Source of the DNA: Panaeolus papilionaceus
Taxonomy: Eukaryota; Basidiomycota; Agaricomycetes; Agaricales
Assembly: GCA_015501605.1 (NCBI GenBank)
Contig: JADNRZ010000011.1
Coordinates: 1,756,101-1,820,100, forward strand
Length of the DNA stretch: 64,000 nt
Direction of reading: 5' to 3'
The notes under the pieces are model-generated. The model was given only the letters and a program-made list of their open reading frames with translations, had not been told where the DNA came from and searched no databases. Both the position numbers and the translations under genes were made by a program. Of this stretch, positions 54,022-64,000 are shown piece after piece (within the stretch, counting starts at the first letter, position 1; each line of letters starts with the position of its first letter).

Positions 54022-56877
54022 CGCAGCTCCTGTCTGGAGAAAACCTCATGGTGCACAAGGATGGAAGGCAACAATATTCCCATTTGGGGCAACGAGGCAG
54101 GCAGGGCAGTGTCAGGGGATCTCCTGCTACCTCCTATTGTTTTCCTTATTATTGTCTCTTTGTCTCTCTTTCCCCCTATTTCCCTTTCTCTATTTCATTA
54201 TCTGGACATACCATGGACTCATATATATTATATTACACTCTCCTTTAGTTGCCACTCATTCATTATTTAGTTGTTGCCACTGTTACATAGTCATTCCTTT
54301 GTGTTTCCCTTTGTTTATTCCCAAAGGCATTGTTTGGCATCAAGGCTGATGCCAATGCCAGCTCATCACTTAAATAGCTGTTTCACCTGGGTTTGATCCT
54401 TTACCTCTTTCTCTTTGGATCTCCCCCAGGTGAGTATACTTCCTGTATTTATGTAGAGCTGATATATATCTTTGGATCTCCCCCAGGACTTGTGTGTGTC
54501 TGAGGTGCCCTTACAATGGGCTAGCTACCCAATGGTTCTGACATCTTCGAATCTTATTCAATTCAGGCTGGGCACCCAGTGGTCTTGATGTGCGAATCTT
54601 ACAGAACATGGGTTAGCTACCCAACAATTGTGGTGTGCGAATCTTACAGAACAAAGGCTGGGTACCTAGCAATTGTGATGGATAGGGACTTGGGATTTAT
54701 CTGGCTGGGTGGAAGAAAGGTTGTGAGATAGATATGATATGGGTATGGGTGTGTAGAGAAAAAAAGTCAAATACTCTTTGATCCTCCTTCTCCTTCTTCC
54801 CCTGCTGCTTTTCTGGCTTTATTTCTCCACACTCACTGCAGCTATTAACATGAAACTCTGCACACCTCTTGATATATAATGTAAATATGTATATCTGCAC
54901 TTATATCCAAATTGCACCCTTCACACACATGCTATTCATTAATTACATCTCTAAATTCATTACTTGCACTCTGTATACCTAATAATAGTTACTTTGACCC
55001 CCCTCTCAGCCACAAAACCTCTTGAATATTTTTTACAGTATGTAATTGTATTGTTTTCAACACTTGGATTCACAAGAATATCTGGTTTTAGAATAGAAAC
55101 CCATAAATACTGTTGAAAACTTTGCAGAGTAGTAATTTGTGAATAACATAATGAATATTGAATGCTTTAACATCCTCCAAACTGTTCTGATAACGCTCCG
55201 ATTGTGCCTTCAAAAGTAGCCCACCCCCAAAGGATTCCGAGAACATCTCAAAATTCTTCAAATTTCCACTGATAAGTTTATCACAGAGGATCAGAAGCAA
55301 AATAATTTAATCAGAATGTACAGGTGGATGAAGGGCCAAAATATGTAATATTGACAAAAGGTTTGAAGTGAATTGGATGATTGTGGAAGGCTAGAGCCTC
55401 AAAAAAGCAGTCAGACGGAGTTTGATGTGGTGGTGATCATGAAACACACCATCAACTGTGATGGTTATGCACCATTTTAAGTGTACAGATAGCTACACTT
55501 GTTTGAATCACTTTGGGTTTTTTGCATTGTGTAACTAGAGTCAATGGGTTGTTTCCCTGTCATTTAGGCAGTATAAATGATGTTGCTATGGTATAGTAAC
55601 TTGCAGAATAATGTATTTTAAAGCCAACATGAACATATAGCTAATATTACAAATGCAGCTCAATATGTGATGTAGTAGGCTATGGTGAACATTAAACATA
55701 GTGCATATAAACACTTGGACAATGGTAGAGATCAGTATATGTGGTGAAATTCCAATGGATAAAGTCATAGAAACACTGACTAGCTGGAACATGCATTTTG
55801 CTAATTCTATATGCAATATTGAGAACTATAATGCATTTCTATTGGATTTCAGATTCTCTATCTGCAATATTGATATTGGAATGTTACCAGCATGCATCCC
55901 AAAGAAGCATTCTATTGTAGTGGGCTCTTTTACTGATTTGTGTCAATATATATGAATATGCTAATAGAATGATGGATGATGTGTATTTTGACTATTGGAA
56001 CAAGGAGAGCCATTTCATAATGAATATCAAGAGGCATGCAGAGTTTCATGTTAATAGCTGCAGTGAGTGTGGAGAAATAAAGCCAGAAAAGCAGCAGGGG
56101 AAGAAGGAGAAGGAGGATCAAAGAGTATTTGACTTTTTTTCTCTACACACCCATACCCATATCATATCTATCTCACAACCTTTCTTCCACCCAGCCAGAT
56201 AAATCCCAAGTCCCTATCCATCACAATTGCTAGGTACCCAGCCTTTGTTCTGTAAGATTCGCACACCACAATTGTTGGGTAGCTAACCCATGTTCTGTAA
56301 GATTCGCACATCAAGACCACTGGGTGCCCAGCCTGAATTGAATAAGATTCGAAGATGTCAGAACCATTGGGTAGCTAGCCCATTGTAAGGGCACCTCAGA
56401 CACACACAAGTCCTGGGGGAGATCCAAAGATATATATCAGCTCTACATAAATACAGGAAGTATACTCACCTGGGGGAGATCCAAAGAGAAAGAGGTAAAG
56501 GATCAAACCCAGGTGAAACAGCTATTTAAGTGATGAGCTGGCATTGGCATCAGCCTTGATGCCAAACAATGCCTTTGGGAATAAACAAAGGGAAACACAA
56601 AGGAATGACTATGTAACAGTGGCAACAACTAAATAATGAATGAGTGGCAACTAAAGGAGAGTGTAATATAATATATATGAGTCCATGGTATGTCCAGATA
56701 ATGAAATAGAGAAAGGGAAATAGGGGGAAAGAGAGACAAAGAGACAATAATAAGGAAAACAATAGGAGGTAGCAGGAGATCCCCTGACACTGCCCTGCCT
56801 GCCTCGTTGCCCCAAATGGGAATATTGTTGCCTTCCATCCTTGTGCACCATGAGGTTTTCTCCAGACAGGAGCTGCG
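54022..56877. mobile_element. Foldback element with 854-bp arms inside LINE-A
   Basis: The left arm 54022-54875 and right arm 56024-56877 are near-perfect reverse complements. The loop 54876-56023 (1148 bp) is AT-rich without coding. Each arm carries minisatellite units, a duplicated CTTTGGATCTCCCCCAGG segment, and a C/T-rich stretch. The outermost 25-40 bases of both arms (CTCCAGACAGGAGCTGCG on the plus strand at the right) are continuous with LINE-A ORF2 codons on the right side. No flanking target duplication found. It separates LINE-A ORF1 from ORF2. Confidence 0.75.
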
Positions 56878-59223
56878 CGAAGCCCTAGTAGTGTGCTCTG
56901 GTCTCTCTGCACCTGGTCCCAACCACATTACATGGCGGTACCTGAAGAGGGTCATTGACACTGAGGGTGTCGAGACCCTTTTCGTACAGCTGGCCAACGC
57001 CTGCCTAACGGCAGGCTACTGGCCCAGCCACTTTATGGACTCCACCTCAGTAATTATTCCAAAACCGGGGAAGGCATCCTACTCCACTCTGAAGTCATTC
57101 AGACCTATTGTGCTCCTGAACACTCTTGGTAAGCTTATTGAGAAGCTCAGCTTGACCTGCATCCAGTTTGAGGGCATCAAACTGGATATATTCCATCTGT
57201 GTCAGCTGGGAGGCGTGAAACAGTGCTCAACAGAGGACGCGGGCCTCATCCTCACCCATATGGTCTGTGTGGGCTGGGCGAAGGGTCTGGTAACCAGCTT
57301 GGTGGCATTCAACATTGTGCAGTTCTTCCCGTCACTGAACCACGACGTTCTGATGGCTATACTGGCCAAGCAGGGTTTCCCTGCTAAGGTCCGGCCTCTG
57401 AACCAATGCCTGCTGATGTGGGCATGGGACAGGGCAGAGCCCTGTCCCCGGTTTTATCTGCTCTTTACATTGCTCCGATCATGAAGATCTTTGAGGCGCG
57501 CGCCCTAGCAGGCGTGCTGTCTTGTTACTTACTGTCATTTGTCGACGATGGCACTCTCATTTGCCAGGCTAAGAAATTGGCTGACAATATCGCCACCCGA
57601 AGGGCAGCATAGTCTATTATTTTCACCTTGTTTACTGCCCTGGCGCTTGTGATGGAGCATGACAAGTCTGAGTTATTCCATTTCTCGCGCAGGCGGGATG
57701 GTGTCAACCCCCCCATCGATTTGGGATACAAGCCTTACACAGGCGCCACACTGTTGAAACCCAAGCCTATCTGGAGGTATCTGGGTTTCTACTTTGATCG
57801 CAGGCTCACCTTCAGGGAGCACATATGTTATTACACCACGAAAGCACTCACCACGGTCAAGGCCATGGGGATGCTTGGTAATTCACTCTGGGGACTCTCC
57901 CCAGTCCAACGTCGGCTTCTGTACCACATGTGCGTCCTTCCGATTGCCACATACAGACACAGGCTCTGGTTCTTCAGGGGCTCCTGCAACAAGGAGCTCC
58001 TGAAAATGTTTAACGGGATGCAGCGTAAGGCTGCCCTTTGGATTACGGGTGTGTTCAAGACCACTCCTGTAGGTGGAGCGGAGGCGCTTGCGGGCCTCCT
58101 TCCAATCCCTCTGCTCCTCCGTCGTCTGACTGACTGCTCCACTTGGCACATCGGGACGCTTGCGTCCAGCCACCCCCTTCAGGGGTTCCTGGACGAACGG
58201 AACTTGCATGCAGCTCTGCTGCATGCTCGTTCCTTTGCCCGCATGTCCGAGTCCGAAAGGGTGAAGACCTCTGGGGCTGTTATGGAGATCATCTCAAGAC
58301 TCCCCCAACTGACCAAACCCATTGAGCTGTTGCCCAATGAGTCCAGGCCTGGCAATCGACTCACTGAACGTTTCCCTCACCAGGTTGACGTCAATGGGAC
58401 TCTCCTGCCCCTGCCCACTCCCCCGCCTGACAGCGGGGAGTGGCCGTCGAGGGCGGATCAGCTGGTCCAGCTTATGGCTGAGGCTGCTGATACACCCGGT
58501 TTATTTGTAGCAGCGGGCGATGCGTCCGTGCCGCGATACGACCACTTCCAGGCTGCAGTTTGCATGCCTGCCATCAGGCTAGCAACGGACTGCACGGAGC
58601 ACAGTGGCCAGCAGCACAGTCTGGCCATCATGCACGCTCTTGCCGCTTGGCTGCCTACAGCAGCCAATCAGCGTGTACTTTTTGTACATGTCCCCTCCCA
58701 GGGGACCGCTCACAAGATGGTCACATCTCTGCCCGGTGTTTGTGTGGGGGCACACCCCTTCACGACGCTAAACTGGCTCCGCGATTTTGCAGATCGCGAG
58801 GCACTCCAACTCTGGGAAGCAAAGTTCTCAGATATATCCTATAGAGGCAGGCATTTCATGCCCCTCCACGACAAGCATGACCGTCTACTCAAGCCCACCA
58901 TGAAGAAGGGTGGGTCTTGGTTATCCGCGTTCGAGGCCGGCCCTCCGTCCTTGACCGCACGCGCAGTCCGTTGCATTACGGGCCACGCTCCCATCGGTGA
59001 ATATTATCACCGTATGCAATTCAACCTACCCGCACCTCGGTGCGCCTGCGGGCGCTTCGGGACGCGATCTCATATCTTGTGCTCCTGTCGGAAGTACAAA
59101 CACTATCGCGGGCACCCATGGGATACATGGGAGCTCTATAAATACCTGAACGCGAACCCTCTCGCGTTCTCCTTTGCCGCGATACGCCCTTCCCGCCCTC
59201 GGGAGGAGGAGGGCGTCGGATAA
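56845..59223 (+). pseudogene. LINE-A ORF2: RT, RNase H and zinc module
   Basis: Starts inside RT (EVFSRQELREALVVCSGLSA, then APGPNHITWRYLK, KSFRPIVLLNTLGKLIEK) without the endonuclease. RT block A is VVAFNIVQFFPSLNH-like (Asp replaced: AFNI), and block C is intact FVDDG (57541-57555). A deletion of about 50 bases with frameshift near 57392 and a stop near 57610 break the frame. From 57628 to 59223, 531 codons are open: RT thumb, RNase H beginning AGDASVPRYDHFQAAV, then an in-frame loss of about 61 residues that removes the second and third catalytic acids, and the C-terminal knuckle CACGRFGTRSHILCSC. It would copy LINE RNA into DNA. Inactive. Confidence 0.75.
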
Positions 59224-59767
59224 AGCTCTGAAGTGGGGTGGTTGTTGGGGTCCCGAACATTCAGGAGGCCGAGACGATGGCCCGTCCCCCGAGCGGTCCT
59301 TAACTGGATGCCAGCGATGGGGCCCTTGCGTGCTGGAAGCTTCGGCGTCATAACCAGTGGTCGGGGAGCATGCTTCGGTGTGTACGTGGGTTGGAGTTTA
59401 GCCGCCTGGTGCCCGTCCATGGGTAACCAAGGGCTTCGAGTAGTAGGCGCCCCCTCGGGGCACCACCACTTCTGTTCGACAACCGGGTCGAGGGCGTTAA
59501 CCTGACGACGCTTGGTTGATCACTTTGGACTGCCGCCTTCTTCGGAGGGAGAGGCTTATTTGCCGCGCAATCGGCCTTGATATCTTGCCCCACGTACTTT
59601 GCTCGCGCTTCGCGCTCGCAGTAGTTTAGTCTGCCGTGGTATATACCCAACTTAATTGGGGAGTGGTCATTCTGGTAGCTAGCTACTCGTTTGTATTTAC
59701 TGTGATCCGACCGGACTGCCAGCCGCGCACCGGTATATAAATTGTTGAACAAAAAAAAAAAAAAAAA
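59224..59767 (+). other. LINE-A 3'UTR and poly(A) tail
   Basis: Starts with GGGGTGGTTGTTGGGGTCCC after the stop. It contains GGGCGTTAACCTGACGACGC and CCCAACTTAATTGGGGAGTG and ends CGGTATATAAATTGTTGAAC plus a 17-base A run (59751-59767), the mark of a full 3' end from target-primed reverse transcription. Confidence 0.75.
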
Positions 59768-60317
59768 CGTGCAGTTCGTTGTATTACAGGCCACGCCCCC
59801 ATCAGTGAATACTATCACCATATGCAATTCAATCTCCCTGCGCCTTGGTGTGCCTGTGGGCGCTTCGGGACACACTCCCATATCTTGTGCTCCTGTTGGA
59901 AGTACAAGCACTATTGCAGGCACCCATGGGATACATGGGAGCTCTTTAAATACTTGAACGTGAACCCGCTTGCGTTCTCCTTTGCCGCGATACACCCTTC
60001 CCGCCCACGGGAGGAGGAGGGCGTCGGATAAAGCTCTGAAGTGGGGTGGTTGTTGGGGTCCCGAACATTCAGGAGGCCGAGACGATGGCCCGTCCCCCGA
60101 GCGGTCCTTAATTGGATGCCAGCGACGGGGCCCTTGCGTGCTGGAAGCTTCAGCGTTATAACCAGTGGTTGGGGAGCACACCTCGGTGTGTATGTGGGAT
60201 TGAGTTTAGCTGCCTGGTGCCCGTCCATGGGTAACCAAGGGCTTTGCGTAGTAGGCGCCCCTTTGGGGCACCACCACTTCTGTTCAACAACCAGGTCGAG
60301 GGCGTTAACCTGACAAT
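59768..60317 (+). mobile_element. LINE-B, 5'- and 3'-truncated copy
   Basis: Begins in the ORF2 C-terminal module (VRCITGHAPISEYYHHMQFN, CACGRFGTHSHILCSC at 59768-60031) and continues into the same 3'UTR as LINE-A, breaking off after GGCGTTAACCTGAC, where LINE-C's tail begins on the opposite strand. About 10% different from LINE-A, with several CG to TG/CA changes. Confidence 0.7.
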
Positions 60318-62216
60318 GCTCTTTTTGTTTATATTTTTTTTTATTCAACAATTTATATACCAGGGCTCGTTAGCAGTCCGGTCATGATCATAGCTAATAT
60401 ACATGAGATAAACTACACATACACCAACTCCTACTAAATACTCCAATCGTATCAAGAAATGAAGGGGGCTCAAGAGCTGCCCCAAGCTCAGAAGGGGACC
60501 TAAGGGCGATGGTTATGAAGCATAGCTTGCCTAAATCCAGGACAGGGGCAGTGCCGCGAAGCGGCAGTGCAGAGGAGTGGTGGAAGAAAAAACCGAAGAG
60601 AGAAGGGTGCCCGCCAAAGACATATGTGTTGAATCACAGTAAACATCTACATCCAGAACAACTTACTAGCGCACATGCCGAAGCACGGTGTTGGGAAGCG
60701 CTGAAGGATGATAACCCAACCCCCTCCATCCACTCAGCCATACCCAGTGCGATTGCGAGGCCTGGTGAAGGAGAACGCAGCTGGGTTATCCTTGAGGAAG
60801 CGCACCAACCCAACAAGAGTTGATGGAACGGATTTGCCTTTGAACAAGCGACATCAGGCAAGAATGTGGAGTCGGTCCATGCGTGGTGAGCCGCAGGGGC
60901 AGGCTGTGGGTTCCAGAGGTTTGAAGCACGCATAATATGAGCCCATCGGAGCGTGGTTGGTGATGCAACGCACAGCACGAGCCGTTAATGTAGGGGACTC
61001 GTTGATTCGAGGGATCCATTGGCCGGACTTTGCAGCGGTTGGAGTGATTTCGATGTCCTTGAGGGACTTGAGCACCAAGAAGTGATGCCCTCGCACTTGT
61101 GGAGCCATGAACTGACGAGTCCATGCCCCTTCGCACCTAGCATCAGCCTCACGACGAAGCCAGGAGAGGGTAGTGTTGACTTTGCGACCAACAGAGACAG
61201 TGAGCTGACGTGCCATGCAGTGAGCTTTGTAGTGGGGTGCCCAACGAATTGTCGATGGCACATGGACAAAGGTGAGCAAGTGGTCTTCGCTCCTGGAGAA
61301 CCACTCAGCTAGCAGACGACAGTTGGCCAGGGCATGCACCTGACCAGGACCAACAGATGGATCCACAGACCGCATGGCCATGCCCAAGCTATCAGTGAAT
61401 ACCGCGATGTGTGTGCACCCCTCCTGGCGCGAGGCGAAGGAAATAGCGCACCGAATGGCAAAGAGCTCCGCATCCTGAGCTAGAGACTTGCCTGCAACGT
61501 TCTTGGAGCTGTGGAACTCCCGCCCATTGCGATAATACACCGCCGAAACAGTGGACTGATGACGCCATGATGGAGGCACAGAGGCGTCCACAATGGCTGA
61601 CACAGTGTGGGGGCTGGTATCTCCCCAGCCAAGGATGGTGTCCAACTCGTCACGGCGTGTTTCGGCGCTCGTTCCTGGTATGGTGCTCCTGGTGATGATG
61701 CGATCGTGAAAACGATCAAGCAAGCGGTGGCCTGGACGAGCCTCTGGAGGGAATCCCTGCATTGGTTCTTCAAGGTGGAGGAGGTTCTTGTCGATCTCCA
61801 TGACTGCACTCCGGACTTTGGCCTTCTGGGCACCAGTCATCTTCAAGATGGCTCGAGGGTGAGGGTGCGCCTTGCCAGCGTGCTGCTTGCTCATGAGAGA
61901 GCGAAGCGGATGGGTGTCTGCAAGCATGCTCACACGAAGCGTGGAACGATCGGTGAGGCGTTTGAGATAGAGTGGAATGGGGATGAGGGCAGCAAGTGCT
62001 TCAACAGCGCCAGTGGGAGCGGTACTAAACGCACCAGTGATCCAGAGCGCAGCTTTTCGCTGCATTTTGACAAGTTCAGCAAGGAGTGTCTTGTTGTGAG
62101 CACCATCGTAGAACCAGAGGTGGTGACCGTATGTCGCAATGGGCAGCACACAGGACCTGTAGAGGAGTCGTCGCTGGCGTGCATTCAAGCCACGAGTAGA
62201 GGAACCAAGCATGCGC

Positions 62217-62231
62217 ATGGCCTTGACGGTT
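62217..62231. repeat. Target-site duplication of LINE-D, 3' side
   Basis: ATGGCCTTGACGGTT, identical to 63781-63795. Its last T merges with the poly(T) run. Confidence 0.85.
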
Positions 62232-63780
62232 TTTTTTTTTTTTTTTTGGTTCAACAATTTATATACCGGTGCACGGCTGGCAGTCCGGTCGGATCACAGT
62301 AAATACAAACAAGTAGCTAACTACCAGAATGACCACTCCCCAATTAAGTTGGGTATATACCACGGCAGACTAAACTACTGCGAGCGCGAAGCGCGAGCAA
62401 AGTACGTGGGGCAAGATATCAAGGCCGATTGCGCGGCAAATAAGCCTCTCCCTCCGAAGAAGGCGGCAGTCCAAAGTGATCAACCAAGCGTCGTCAGGTT
62501 AACGCCCTCGACCCGGTTGTCGAACAGAAGTGGTGGTGCCCCGAGGGGGCGCCTACTACTCGAAGCCCTTGGTTACCCATGGACGGGCACCAGGCGGCTA
62601 AACTCCAACCCACGTACACACCGAAGCATGCTCCCCGACCACTGGTTATGACGCCGAAGCTTCCAGCACGCAAGGGCCCCATCGCTGGCATCCAGTTAAG
62701 GACCGCTCGGGGGACGGGCCATCGTCTCGGCCTCCTGAATGTTCGGGACCCCAACAACCACCCCACTTCAGAGCTTTATCCGACGCCCTCCTCCTCCCGA
62801 GGGCGGGAAGGGCGTATCGCGGCAAAGGAGAACGCGAGCGGGTTCGCGTTCAGGTATTTATAGAGCTCCCATGTATCCCATGGGTGCCCGCGGTAGTGCT
62901 TGTACTTCCGACAGGAGCACAAGATGTGAGAGCGCGTCCCGAAGCGCCCGCAAGCGCAACGAGGAGCGGGGAGATTGAATTGCATGCGGTGGTAGTATTC
63001 ACCGATGGGAGCGTGGCCCGTAATACAACGAACTGCGCGTACGGTCAAGGACGGTGGTCCGGCCTCGAACGCGGATAACCAAGACCCACCCTTCTTCGTG
63101 GTGGGCTTGAGTAGACGGTCGTGCTTGTCGTGGAGGGGCATAAAGTGCCTGCCTCGGTATGATACATCCGAGAACTTTGCTTCCCAGAGTTGAAGTGCCT
63201 CGCGATCTGCAAAGTCGCGAAGCCAATCTAGCGTCGTGAGGGGGCGTGCCCCCACACGAACACCGGGTAGAGATGTGACCATCTCGTGAGCGATCCCCTG
63301 CGGACCCCAGCGAAGCTGGGAGGGGACGTGTACGAAAAGTACGCGCCGGTTGGCTGCCGCGGGCAGCCAAGCGGCAAGAGCGCGCACGATGGCCAGGCTG
63401 TGTTCCTGCCCACCATGCTCCGTGCAGTCAGTTGCTAACCTGATGGCAGGCATGCAATCCGAGAATACATACACGCGCTCGCACCTTGGGAAGGTAATAG
63501 CCTTGCACAAGGCGAGCCGTATAGCAGCGAGTTCCGCCGAGATGGAAGTAGAGCGTCCCGCCGGGCGGCGGGTGCGCCATGGGTCATTGACCGATGGCTC
63601 AAGACCTTCCACAGGGTCCACAGCATACACAAGTGCACTTACTGCGGCCTGGAAGTGGTCGTAACGTGGAACTGATGCATCGCCAGCTGCCACAAACGAC
63701 CCGGGAGTATCTGCGGCCTCAGCCATAAGCTGGACCAGCTGATCCGCCCTCGACGGCCACTCCCCGCCGTCAGGCGGGGG
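62232..63780 (-). mobile_element. LINE-D, young 5'-truncated insertion in LINE-C
   Basis: A poly(A) tail (T run 62231-62246 on the plus strand) and a perfect 15-bp target duplication, ATGGCCTTGACGGTT, at 62217-62231 and 63781-63795. The 3'UTR is nearly identical to LINE-A. From 63780 down to 62776 the frame is open: the end of the linker (GEWPSRADQLVQLMAEAADT), complete RNase H with AGDASV, SAELAAIRLAL and VFSDCMPAIR, and the C-terminal knuckle CACGRFGTRSHILCSC. 5' truncation just before RNase H is typical of aborted reverse transcription. CpG content is high, so the copy is probably recent. Confidence 0.85.
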
Positions 63781-63795
63781 ATGGCCTTGACGGTT
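63781..63795. repeat. Target-site duplication of LINE-D, 5' side
   Basis: ATGGCCTTGACGGTT. Joining the LINE-C reading frame across the two copies after removing LINE-D restores ...TTVKAMRMLGSS. Confidence 0.85.
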
Positions 63796-64000
63796 GTAAG
63801 CGCTTTGGTGGAGTAATAGCGCACATGCTCCTTGAACGAGAGCGTGCGGTCAAAATAGAAGCCAAGGTACCGCCAGTACAGCTTGGGAGTGAAGGGAGTG
63901 TTGCCAGTGTAGGGAGCGAAGCCTAGATCCAGCGGTGGGTTGTACTTGTCGCGTGCACGAGAGAAGTGGAAGAGCTCAGACTTGTCATGTTCAAGAACGA

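Larger units (their letters stand above)
60318..64000 (-). mobile_element. LINE-C, interrupted by LINE-D, runs off the right edge
   Basis: The 3' tail is a T-rich stretch at about 60322-60342. ORF2 reads on the minus strand from 64000 to 63781, is interrupted by LINE-D (62232-63780), and continues 62231 to 60854. Sequence: RT end (LEHDKSELFHFSRARD, YWRYLGFYFDRTLSFKEHVRYYSTKALTTVKAM), then MRMLGSSTRGLNARQRRLLYR, RNase H with three acids (VDASV, AQDAELFAIR, VFTDSLG) and a C-terminal Cys cluster CPCGSPRMDRLHILA. It is clearly diverged from LINE-A/B/D in RNase H and 3'UTR. The stop of the C-terminal region is unclear after 60854. Upstream domains lie beyond the window. Confidence 0.75.

Noticed and set aside
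59348..60181. 277-codon minus-strand frame across LINE-A and LINE-B 3' regions
   Set aside because: Runs through a poly(A) tail and the junction of two LINE copies, so it cannot be a natural gene.
62211..62863. Plus-strand frames in the LINE-D 3'UTR
   Set aside because: The same frames recur antisense in LINE-A and LINE-B 3'UTRs; shared by descent of the UTR, with no coding evidence.

Overview
The window is fungal nuclear DNA, most probably from an agaricomycete (mushroom-forming basidiomycete). Genes are split by many 50-60 base introns with GT..AG ends and a short CTRAY-type branch sequence. The recognisable families (fungal F-box protein, CE12 esterase, GH18 chitinase, multi-LysM protein, CSC1 channel, DUF6589 and RecQ-like transposon genes) point the same way. 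Introns were placed by hand from splice consensus, and a model was accepted only where reading phase is conserved through every exon.

Region 1 (1-28.4 kb) is mostly genic. It holds an F-box protein (761-1934, -); a pogo-like transposon with a foldback element nested inside it (2035-5671); a CE12 rhamnogalacturonan acetylesterase (6881-7821, +); an eight-LysM secreted protein (7948-10751, -) next to a CBM18-GH18 chitinase (11815-14211, -); a 17-exon secretory protein with EF-hands, a PAN domain and a C-terminal KDEL (14701-18112, +); mitochondrial release factor mRF1 (19391-20736, -); a TIR-bounded element carrying a RecQ-like helicase and a DUF6589 fragment (20811-24622); and a CSC1-type channel (24641-28436, +). 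The esterase, chitinase and LysM protein are secreted proteins that act on plant or fungal wall polysaccharides.

Region 2 (28.4-52 kb) is a repeat block strongly depleted in CpG. A decayed Ty3-type LTR retrotransposon (28808-36835) has several small inverted-repeat elements nested in it. Next come copies of a hAT-like non-autonomous family whose ends carry arrays of a palindromic motif, LINE fragments, and a divergent gene pair from a large DNA transposon (44.3-51.3 kb). Comparing copies shows CpG to TpG/CpA change, which explains at least one nonsense codon and one lost RT catalytic residue.

Region 3 (52-64 kb) is a pile of younger, CpG-rich non-LTR retrotransposons (LINE-A to LINE-D). They have poly(A) tails, and one insertion inside another LINE has an intact 15-bp target-site duplication. 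A second foldback element with 854-bp arms and a 45-bp minisatellite sit between the ORF1 and ORF2 parts of LINE-A.

The best candidates for something undescribed are the EF-hand/PAN/KDEL protein, the TIR-bounded RecQ-DUF6589 element, the foldback element studded with a palindromic site every ~51 bp, and the hAT-like family whose terminal palindromes differ from copy to copy. No tRNA, rRNA, CRISPR array or origin was recognised.
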